A stretch of DNA of 64,000 nucleotides, taken from assembly GCA_004794785.1 (NCBI GenBank), contig SJOL01009509.1, positions 423,057-487,056 of the forward strand. Reading direction: 5' to 3'. Shown one piece after another: positions 28,201 to 40,200 of this stretch. The DNA comes from Opisthorchis felineus. Taxonomy: Eukaryota > Platyhelminthes > Trematoda > Opisthorchiida > Opisthorchiidae. The notes under the pieces were generated by a model. That model ran no database searches. It saw only the letters and a program-made list of their open reading frames with translations, and was not told where the DNA came from. Each line of letters starts with the position of its first letter. Within the stretch, counting starts at the first letter, position 1. A program made the translations under genes and the position numbers.

Positions 28201-31200
28201 ACAAGTGGCTGGCCATTAGTGCAGGTGTAATGCCATTCATATCTCACCCACACACAATCAGATAATGTACTCGTCTGTTTTATTGGTGTTTTCTGCCGGT
28301 TTCAGGAATATGGAGTACTATAGCCGCTTCTGTCCGACAAAAGAGTATGGGTGTCAGAATGATCGATGTCTGATTAGAAGGCAGACAACCTTTTCAGTTA
28401 CCCATCTAAGTAACATCGCGAAACGCGACAATATTCTGCGTTTTGAACTTTCTTCACAGGATTATTAACCGACCTGCGAAGCACGCATCAAAACCAGTGC
28501 AACTGACCTTGTTGTGTGAGGCTAGCTTCCATTTTACGTCCCAACGCACTATTCAGTTGTATTAGAGATACTATTCCGGTGTCTCCACTTCATCTCTCAT
28601 TCGGTAAGATGTGGAGGCTGAGATGTTTGGGTAGAACTTAGTATCTCATTTTTCAAGAGTTAGAGGGGATTCGGGGTTTGTGTAGCGTATGTAGGAAGGT
28701 TTTGCCTTAACAGCTTTGATTAGAGGACCCTGCCTATTACTCACTTTTTGATTGGTACTGGTGCAAGGCTTTACGAGATGTTATATCACATAACCTGTTG
28801 TTGGCTCCCAACCGTGTTTCCTTGAAATTTAGCAGAAACCCTAAGGACTGTGCGGATTAGCTAGTGAAAGCCGAGCTTCAATATAGCTTAAACGGATTTT
28901 CCTCGGATCCATCTGTCTTTCCGTTTCCTCATCAATCGCGTCGGATCCCCGCCACTTATCTTGTAATAAATCCAAGCCTGACGTCATCCTACGAATATTT
29001 TATCAGGAACACATATTGTGGCGTTCCTTGTTGTTTGATTTTTAGGTCTCACTGCTCAACAAAATTGCGGTTGTGCGGTGATGTCATTCTGATAGCGTAT
29101 GCTCCATTCCTGTCACTACAGGCTCACACAATAGGTGCAATGCCGCTGCTAACTGTGGAGCGTCGTATCCCAAACAGACGTTTCCGTTTGCACTCGTATG
29201 TACCTACTAGCTACGTTGTCGATCAGTTTGTGCGATTTCTTCTGCAACCTGTTATTGACATGCATTTCGCACACGGTCGAGTTTTCTTACCTTAATCTAC
29301 GATGCATATGAATCATAAAGCCAGTTTCCTTACACTTAATGTAGACTAATTTTTGGTGAACAGCGGTAGCTGGTGTTTACACTACCCCAACTTGATGGAG
29401 ATCGCATAGTCACGTGCCGCTTTTGGTTTACGGTCAAGAGTTTTACAGATTGCCAATCTTCCGTGTTACTTGAGGATGTTCCTCATTGCCAACATTACTA
29501 CGATAGATTGCACGCGGAGAAATATGGGCAATTAAATCACGAAACGTCTTTACTGTTGTAACCTCTCGGAGGAAGTTTTACATCTAATAATAATATCTGC
29601 TGCATTTGTGACATTGGGCGGGACTTTTGGAGCGAGATTGTCATGGGTTCGATTTCTGTGTTGTGACAAAAGTGTATCATCAGCGACATTTTGGTTGACA
29701 ATATCAAACGGATTTCATAGAACTACACCTCACGACAGAATTGTAGAACCACCTCTACTTTTTCCCAATATTCCTCTCCTGTTGGATGCTATTGCATTAC
29801 TTTTGATTGGGTCAAAAATCCCGCAAAAAATAAACCTCGGAGATTACGAGAATATTCTTTTGATCGGCTGCTCTAAGAAATAGCGAAATCATCATTATCA
29901 TCATCGATAATATAGCACCAGTGTTCAACACTGGTACTTCGTTGCCGTTCAGCGGTGATTTATTTGGAAGCCTTATTGTGAAGAAAATAATAAAAGTGAA
30001 CTGGGAGTGGACCTAAAGCTAAACTACCACAATCATTCCGAGGTGTCACACCGCCAGACACTCATTCAGGCAATCTGGATAGAAACTGACAACAAGAACG
30101 CCAGTGACATCGATTCGCAGCCATATCTTGCAGCGTCCCCAACCAGACGCAGTCTTGGTCACGCGGTCCTCATCCCGCAAGGCGAGTAGCACCGACAGCA
30201 CTTAGAGTTTTCGTAACCACTTTCATGCCCTTCTGTCAGTTCAAGGGTTGGCCACCTGTCTGTTTCCTCCACTCTGAATTGGACACGGATAACCGCACTC
30301 TCTTCCGCAAACGATGGTTAGGCATACACAGTATATGGCCTAACCAACGCAGCTTCTGGTGCTGTTAGTGCGTGACAAAATTTTGGTTTCTGTTTCAAGA
30401 TATCCACCAAATCGATTTTAAGGTCATAAACTTCCATATTTTTGTGCACTTCTACGGGATCTTACTCGGGTGGTAATGCTGACGATTTGGCCTGTCTAAC
30501 GGAACAGAAACCAGTCCGGATTATTCAGATGTCTTAATCTCTTGTCTATCCGTGGAAACGATTGACAATGTGAGGTATCCCAATGTTTGGATATCTGCAT
30601 CAGAGTCTTAGTAATTGGCCGGTAGCGCCAAGTACGCTATTTCCTAACCTGAGAAAACTTCTTCAGTCCGTCAATCAGTCGGTCAGTTTTCCAACTCACA
30701 ACTCACTGCACCCGGGTGCAGTGGATCTAGTCTCTACCGCTTCGTTCACCGAGGATTACGAGACCAAAGGAATGGACCACCCGTTGGAGGCGATAATCCG
30801 TTGATTGATGTCAAATTGATCTGTTTGTCCAGTATGGCAAGAAGTGGGAACTATGCAGTGAAGGCGATAGCTTTGATGCTTTGATGTTAACTGCCAGTGT
30901 AGACATGAGGCATGGGTCGAGAAAACGCACAAGGACCAAGAATTCTGGGTCGTGGTTAAACGAAGAAGTGTTTCAGACAGCTTTCTATTTAGTGCCTCTT
31001 GTACGCATTTTGTGTCACCTAGCGATAGCGACGCAGCTGCATAGTTACTACTGACTAGGAGAAATTCCAAATTGGTGAACCAAAAATAGGATTACTGAAG
31101 GCGCCACCGAGAGGGACTCGATTTTAATCCAGTAGTGCTGTTTGTGAGGGTCGTCTTAGCTCATGAACTGAGTGCATTAGCATTGCTGAATGTACTTAGC

Positions 31201-34200
31201 TCAGGCCTAAAATAACCATCGGTTGTCACAGGGAGGGTGGCTTATTGAAACAGAAGAACGAAGTGTTCTGTGCTTCCCACGTCAACGACAGGCAGCCTCC
31301 CTTCCATCCCTGAAGTGTGTTAGGTTGACTCACTCGCAGTCTTGACCTCTGTCCGACATAGTTGACAAGCACGCCAGCATCGCTTAATCCAAAACTGATC
31401 TAATTGCTGCCCTGAATCGGAAATGGGGAAGCGTCCGTCAAAATGTAATTCATACACGTTGAAAGTATAGCGACGTGAGGCGAAAAGCTGAAAGCCTTCA
31501 TCATAATTGCACCCGGCGAGACAGCGTCACGAGGTTCCTCTATAATTTTTCGCACTCGCTTTTCACCTTTTACTTATTCTACGCCAATTTACCAAGATAA
31601 TTTTCTTTTTATATTCCGGGCTTGATTTCTAATATCCTGACGAAAAACCGTTCAATTCGATTCACCAAGTGCAGGGTAGTAATGAAAAATCACTTAGTCC
31701 CAGAGTGTGTTTCTGTAGTCATTTCCTACTGGATTGTAGCTTTGACACAGTCTTCTATTTTAACCGGCGAGAGCTTTTTCATGTCGCAGTGCGGCTGCAA
31801 GTTCTATATTTCTCTCAACTACGTTCAAGTCCGCTTCATCGTTTCTCAACAGATATTCAACGGTACGTCCACTGACTCTGCAGCGTTAAATCAGCTTAGG
31901 TTTATTCTCCATATTCGAATTCTCATTCTGGTTATCCCTATGTTTTGATAATCTGATCTACCCTGTTAGTCCAGCAGCTGCTCCCACAGCTCCTGAAACT
32001 GATCTGTGCCATGCACGCTTCAGTTCTCCACTGACCATCCAGTCGGTACCCCCCGATCGGATCATCTTCCTTTACAGTATCCCATCCTATGTTTCAGCTG
32101 CCCTTTTTCACATCGTCTTTGACGGTCTGTTTCAAGCTTTCACCAAGTTATCTTGAGGAGCACAGCTTCTGACACCGGGATTCCTTTTGTCTGTATATTA
32201 GTTTGACCGGTCTCCAAACATCCGATGTGTTTATAACTTCTAAGCCCACAGAAAACCCCCGTATCTGGTGTGGGGATCCGTTTTTCACACACTCACCGCC
32301 ATTCAGATAGTATCTTAAATGACGAAATATTCCGTGTGCTGCACTGCCCAAATTTTAAATCATAGCCCATGTACCGGCTGATCATTTTTCGGCAATGTTG
32401 ATCTTTTTTATACCTTTGTGATTGTGGACCTTTCATCTACTTACTACTTGTCTGGTTAGCAACATGCTCCGTTTTCCATTCGCTATTCTTAGCAATTCTC
32501 GCTGTATAATGGCTTCATCCAAAAGGAAATTTAATTGTATCCATATCACCGAACAAATGTTTGGCGGTCCATTCGACGAATCGTTCATCAACTAGGTGAG
32601 ATCGACATGGGTGATTGTATCGCGACCAGGCACCCGTAGATGGTCGATAGACATCACTGGTTCAACAATGGCCTCGTTTTTTGAAGAACATTAGGTAGGG
32701 TGTCTTCTTGTAGGCTTGTGTCTTATCGCAAAGCTTCGGGTATTCAAATTTTATTTTTGCCATAGATGTGTCCGAAACGTTCAACTATATGAGCTCTTCC
32801 TCCCTTTGTTTGTGATTTCCAAACTTTCACCCTCGGCACCGTGTGTCTGCCGATGAGTTTGTGCAGCCGGTGAATTTTCATGTAGTGTGGAACTTTCTTC
32901 GAACCATCTTTTGTCTTGTTCACATAATCTTGTGATTATCGGTGGATGGTCAAAATGTTCAGTCGTTGGAGGGCTGACTGATGAACAGTATGGCTATATC
33001 TTCCGCCAAATTCAAACATATGACTTGGTAATTATCAGTCCTCCGTTACGATCAATGAATAGTCAGATTCTGTCCACCACCAATCGAATAATTACATGAA
33101 CAAGTCAACAACCGTATCAGACAGTTTCACACATTGGTAAAATTCCACTTGCATCCGCCGGCTATTTCAACTAGCCGTTGTGTGTGTGTGATAGACCATC
33201 ATCAGGAGCGGAAGCGCCAATACTCCATTCAATACTCTAACATAGCCATAGCTGAGGAATGTTGTGCATTGTCGTGAGTCTCCTCCACGGTCGTGTGCAA
33301 CTCTCATCCAGGTCATCACGAACGAGTACTTTATGTGCCATCTACAAAGTAAAATCGATCACGAGGTACTGACTAGTATCAGGAAGATAACAATCACTCG
33401 TAAGCTGACAGACGTCAGGTCAATGTCTGGATTGCTTCTTCCTGTGTTCTGGCTTCATTTCCTTCGATTCGGTAGACCTGTGTACCCATCTGGGCTGAAT
33501 CATTGGTTAAAACAAGTCCAGTTTGATCAAGACCAGCCCTCCGACTTTGAGAGGGTAGTTTCTAAGCAGTGCTTACAGCGACACCCATTTAACATAGTGG
33601 TCGACTAGTATGCTTGCGTGAATGGTATATGGCAGAGGTTATCAGGGAGGGAACTAGAGGGACTGGGGGATGCAGTTTTGAAGGCACCGGCTTTTGGAAT
33701 ATTGATTGGTGGTCCGATTCACTTGAATCATCTAATACTCTTCCTTACTAACTTGTCATGGCTCAGTGGTAAGAGCGCGAATTTACTGACCGTAAGGCCC
33801 GTGGTTCGAACCCGACCTCTGCCTCTCGACTTCTCCTGTCTAGGCTTGGCCAACCTGGCAGTATCCCATCCCTCGGGCTTCCTTCGGGTGTCATGATAGC
33901 TACACACCGAAAGGGTGTTACGGCTGAACGATTATTATTATTATCTTTTACTAACTTGTCATGGTTTTTTGGTGTTTTGATGTATTTGTTTGTGGCTTAT
34001 CAGTGGAATCCCACAAACCTAAACAAGTATACTCCGTGTGCAATTACCGTTTCCTGGATTGTACAACTTGCAAATACATGGAAAACAGACAAATAGAGGG
34101 ATCAAGCACTTCCACCAGCATGAACGCCTAAAAAGATTGCAACCGTTGCGTCGTCACTTCATGCATAGTAATCCTGCGAACAACACAACGGTCAGGTGAT

Positions 34201-37200
34201 AAGTGGGAGACAAACAATCAACCTCTCGAACCCATATTCAGGTATGGCTGTAAGCCATGTGATAGCGTTCAGCCCAACAGGTTGATCGTTTGGTTCATCT
34301 TGAGTAGAATATGATAGGGACACACTGTATCCGGTTGTTCGCCTGCCAGCGACGTGCATCTCTTCTCTCAGTCTCGTAATTTCACTGTTTGTGGTTCGAC
34401 CCGGCGGACCTGTTTTGCATGTTGTTGCGGCCGTTCTTCTATTTATTCATCTCGTTTTGTGTTTCCACGGTGGATGTTAGTCATATTGGTGCTCTTAGGG
34501 TACAAACAGTAGGTTTAGTTCTGTACTCCTGCTCTTATTACCCCTTAATCAGTGGAATCAAATGTCATACCTTCAACGAACAGCCCATATTTCAGAAACT
34601 GGTTTGAGCGTCATTGTCAACTGTAAGCCGTATGCAAATCCTAGCATTCACCTCTGGTGCATTGCAATTTTTCGTGGGCCTTTTGGTTTATTTGGTAGTT
34701 TCAGTCACAAAAACGGAGAATTTTGGTGCTCCTCATCGTGACTTAGAAAACTGTACTGATTTTAACGAGTCAGTTAGGTTTTGTGAACTGAATGCAAACT
34801 AACTTTGAAAAACCCGGGTAATTTTCGAGGGGAATGAATGGCGTGCGCCTTGCCCCTTTGGAATACTTCCTTTCATTTCCTCGTAGCCGTCAAAGGCTCA
34901 CCAATAACTGGATTCCTTTCGAAATTACCATATTCTTATTGAGGTTTACTCACCTTTTGGGTCACATTTGCAGTGCTAAATTTATCCTCCTCTGGGGATG
35001 CCAACAATCAATCTTTGTCGTTTTTGAGAGGGAATTAGCTTGTAGAGTCCGCTGGTTTCTCATGAAAGGGGCTCTCCGAGGAGGGCTGACAAGAGTCGTA
35101 CCAGGTATGAGTATTTATTGTCTCTTCGAATACTTTGTTTTAGTTAATACAACTTAGAGGAGAAAATGACCTTTTGTGATCTACAGGATGACGAGATGGC
35201 TCACTGGTTGGAGCGTGAATTTACTGACCGTAAGGCCCTTGGTTCGAACCCGACCTCTGCCTCTCGACTTCCCCTGTCTAATCTTGGGCAATCTGGCGGT
35301 ATCCAAGCCCTCGTGCTTCTTTCGGGTGGCATGGCAGTTAGGCCCCGAAAAGGTGCTACAGCTGACCGATCTTTTTACAGGATTTTGTTTGTGGTGCGTA
35401 GTAGGTTAGGAACTCGTGACATAGGGCGCTTCTGCTGTGATCAAGAAGTGAACGAGAAATTCAGAAAACCAGGGACTGTGCTTTTTCCGCCTTCAGGATT
35501 ATCATCATTGCAGTTTCCAGCAACACCAGAGAAGAACATTGGTGCTTCACTGCCATACAGTCATGTCAATTCATTTGAATCCTAGTCTTATAAGGGAAGG
35601 AAAAATGGGACCGAGAGGGGATCTGGACCTATCATATCACCAATATCCGAGGTGCCTACACTTTCAGCATGCCGTCAGACAAGTTAGTTAACAACTGGTA
35701 GCATGAACCCCACTGATATCCATTGGCCGCCATGCCTTTCAGTGTCTCCAGTCAGGCACATGGTTGTTGTGAAAGAAGAATTTCTGTGGTGCCAGAGTCT
35801 CCTCTTGCAGTACATTACGGTATAGAGCCAGTGCTACAGTTTTTCTATATGGCAGCGTTGGCTTATTTTTGTCATGGTACTCTATGATACTGTTTGATTT
35901 GGCGGGTCAATAAGAGGTCCATTGTGTTAGTGTTCAGCCTTGAAACATTACTTGTCTACCTTCACAGATTGTGTCAAGAACTGTGGTAAGTGTACTGGGC
36001 AACCTTTAGCTGAGCTCAGTGATGGGACTGTTTATTATGCTTCATGCAAACATTCGTTTGGTACTGAGTTTCTCTGAGATAGTGGTCAATCTTCCTCCAG
36101 AGATCCCTCACTAACTGTAATACTGGAGTCTGGTGTGTTAATTCTAGCTGATTTCCATCATCAGAACTTTTTATTGTAAGAATTCACGTGTCAGAGTTTG
36201 CCACACTGGGGCATCTCTGCGCACTGGAAGACAAGAACTACAACTTGGGAACACCCAGGTAACCCGCTCTTTTGCGAGCATATACGTTTGGTACGTCCCC
36301 GGAGGCTGTAAAAGGTCGAATTTCATATCACAGCACAGTCTTAGAAACAGCTGTACCACGTACGGTTGACCTTGCTTAAGTTCTAATCTCTTCCACGAGG
36401 TTTCCACCTCTGCCTACTGACATACAAATATTTGAGGACACTGTGTGAGACTCTACGGCTCGCAAATTTAGATAAGCCTCTACAATTGACTGGTTTATTT
36501 GTCGGTCATACTATCAATTCCGTTGCAATTCATCTGCACCAAGGTGAATCCCTGTCTTGACCTCAACATTTATCGATATCCGTGCTAGAGCAGTTCTAAC
36601 TTACATACTGGCTCTCTGTGTGGTATGTGCAATTTACATGAAGAAGGCAACACAGCTTATCTTATCGTAGCTTAAAAACTGAAATGTTACCCGTTTCTCC
36701 AAACATAGTTTTCGTTTTTCAATCACTAAAATGTGATTGTTTCTAACTCTACCAAACAACACTCAGATTTTAAAGATGTGTCTCAACTGCGTAGCATCGC
36801 TTTTTACTCCCATTGGCTGGTGTTCAACATTGTGGTTATGCTGTCTGTCCTGTTGACCAGGTTATGTTTGCAACAACTCTGTCAGTTTTAGAAACAATGT
36901 TCATCTGACGACCAATGTAAAATCTTCCACGCAGTTTCTCAGGAATCTATATCGTGGTTACAGTCCAGCTACCCTGTGTCACGTATATTAGGAAAACTGT
37001 CAAACAACCGAATATCGCTTGTGCGTACGTTTTCTTGTTAGCAACGGAGAGAATGAAGTTGATGGGGTCTCCATCCGTGTTACAGTCACTTGCCCAGACG
37101 AGCCGCGTAAACGGATGGACGGTGGACTGTCTCTCCGACCACCGAGCAGCACGTGGGTTCAGGACTTTGCATTTTGTTAGCTGCTCACTGACGCTAAATA

Positions 37201-40200
37201 GTTGTTTTTTTGTTGACAAATGCACTTGACGTTAGTTTCCGCTTTTATCATACTACTTTCTTGACTAGGTTTAGCTGATAAGGCGCGAGTGCAGTGACAG
37301 TGAGGTCTTTGGTTCGGACACAACCCCGGCTTTCCGATTGCACCCATCTGGGCTAGGGCACTCTAGCATTATCTAAGCCCTCGTGCTTTCTTCTAGTTGC
37401 ACCACAGCTGTGCACCGAAAGGATGGACGTTTATTATTATTTCCCATACTAATTACTGGCTTTTTACATACCGGTATCGGCTTATGGTTTTGACATTGAA
37501 GATGGAGTTTTGGTCTTACGATGTGGTTTCCCAAAAATCTAACTCCATGACTCATATCACAATGTCATCCCCTCAATTCCTTTGCTAAAAAGAATGGCCA
37601 CTCAATTTTATTTTGCTTTGCTTGGTTAGCGGTCGTTACTCGTACCGGAGCAGGGCAGTCTCATTCGGGACCCCGTAAACGCCGAAGCGGCAATTCTGGT
37701 TCAATCGGGTTGACTCCGGCATCCTATTGTTTTTGACTGCACCCAGTGATAAATTTCATTCCGACTTGGAAATGTTGCAGGACACCACATTGTCTTTATT
37801 AAAGGCGTGCCACGTCATACAAATTCGATCTTTCAGAATACTGATGTGCAGAATAGTTTGTGGGACGCTGGAAATGTAATTTTACCGAGAATGACAGTTT
37901 AGGCAGAAGTGGTTCACAAGAGGAAAGATCGTCCCCGGAGCCTAGTGAACCTAACCCACTTGGTAAAATGTTACCTACCGAGATGTCTCAGTAGTTAAGG
38001 CGCGAACTTGCTGAGCGGAAGGCCTGTGCTTCGAAACCGATCTCTTCATCTCGACTGCTACTGTATGGCTCGGGCAACCTGGCAGTATCTCGGCCCTCGT
38101 GCTTACTTCGGGTGGTAAGGCAGCTAGGTATTGGAGGAGTGCTGCAGCTGAACCGTCTATTTCGTCATCTTGTTTCATCTACATAAACTTACGCACTGCA
38201 GTTTATTGGCCATCTTACGCTACAATCAGTTGCACATGCGATCTCTGTCAGAACGATGTTGATGAGATTGGTCGATGAACTGAAGGCGGGTAATGTTTCG
38301 TAGTATTTATGAGAAACGGAATTACCACCAAATCCAGGAAACTATGCTTACGGTCTGCCGATTTCATTAAAAAAACCTAGAGTTCTTCAATCTCCATATC
38401 ACCTTGATACTCAAACAATCACGTCTATAATCCAAGATAAGATTGTTCAACGAACTACACCACATACAGATGCATGGGCAGTCTATTTTGGCCTGGATGG
38501 TTTCTGTCACATTTGTCCAGATGTCAGTCATACTCGTACTTTTATTGATTCGGATAAAATCACCTTGGTCCAAAATGAAAAAGATTAAAAGTGGTATTCT
38601 TCAACTGAATGTGCCGCACAAAGACTGCCTCATGTTTCAGTTAACACGGGACGTTTTCTTAACAGGTCGCGCACTGTTCGTAAGGTTTCTGAGAGCTCTT
38701 CGGCAGCCCATGATCGGTTTCTGAATTCGTGCATCAAATACCCTAGCCCAACACGCTTTCACTTGTATTTATATAATACGCTACTAAACTTCGACAGCCC
38801 TATAAGTAGTTCTTAACACTAAGAAAGTATAATTCGATATCTTGAATACTGTGACAACTGAAACACGAGGCGGCCTTTGTGCAGCACATTCAGCTGAAGA
38901 TGTCATAAGCGAGAGATCTGTTTGAGTCTCCCGCCAGCGCCAACTTAATTTGTAAATGAGTGTATTTCGTCAACTATAGATAATTTGGTGTTCTAGTAGA
39001 ACTCTAGTGGTAAACTCGGAAACCATGCCTACCTAATATGCTCAAGAAGGACGAATCCGGATGGTCGTTGGCTTATTCGCTGAGCTGGGCAATTTGATTG
39101 CAAACGCTTCATCACCAATCGAGGTGACATCATCAGTGCGTTATTGGGGAGCGTAGTGGTGCGTAGCGATGGGTTGGTGGTTGTGCACAACCCGGAGGAA
39201 ACGTGTTGGTGGAATTTCACTCCTGTGTGAAAGTTTTCTATAGCCACAAAATCACACGTTAACGGAAAATTGGCTTGATATTCTGCCAGATAAACCCCAA
39301 TTTGGTGTGCGTTCGCTATTCTCTTATTCTATCCACCCTGTTCAAAACGAAGAGGGGTTTTAATCTTGTCAAGGTATAGACTGATTGAAGTTTATGCCGT
39401 GACTGATATCAAACAACCAATACGAACCGGGCAAGTCATCCTGTGGGCTGTCACAGCGAACTCGTCCATCGGTCACACCAGTTGTCGACAGCCACTCAGA
39501 AGTGATCACAACTGGATCTATCTATTCGGACCGCACGTGCGGTGAATGGCCGCAAGTTTGGATGGTCATATTGGACTGCGTGTATACAAACTATATATAT
39601 AAACGTTTTCTCGTGTTTCTGGCAGAGTGATCAATGCATTGGAATGCCCAGTTCCGGTCATCAGCAGCCCAAAGTGCGAGAATGGGCCAACTACCATTTT
39701 CGATAAACTAGTACGTTTGGGAAACAGACTATTTCTTCCAGCATATAACTAACAGGGGCGAATGTTGATTTATTATCGAGTTGAAAATTATAAATTGTCA
39801 TTTTGCTTGTGTGACGTCAGAAAGAGTTAAAAATGGTTGCGAAGAATGTATAAGGCCATTCACCTCTGACGGGTCGAGCTTTATTGGTAAATAAGGTTGA
39901 ATATGAGCAAGTTTCATACACTCGCTGTATGGTTTCCGATCATACATGACTGGTGACTACCCTCATGGAATTTCAGGTAAACGGGACAGGTTTCTCTGAT
40001 GACATAACATCACAAGTGACTGAGCAATTATCTAACCAGTTCGTCGGTTATTCCACAATAAACTACTCTGAGAGAAACAGGATGGGTTAACCACAACTTT
40101 GTAGCTACCAGCATTTCTCCAAAGAAGGACTGCAAAATGGTCAAACGTTTGCCACACCAGGTTAACGCAAGTCTAAGACAATAAGAGGATGTGAAGTTCA

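Noticed and set aside
29373..29561. Possible LINE endonuclease remnant
   Set aside because: Some wording resembles 27120-27200, but no peptide block is convincing.
30756..31070. Possible second GIY-YIG/Penelope fragment on the minus strand
   Set aside because: Only a short Cys-containing stretch fits, with wrong Cys spacing and no RT block nearby.
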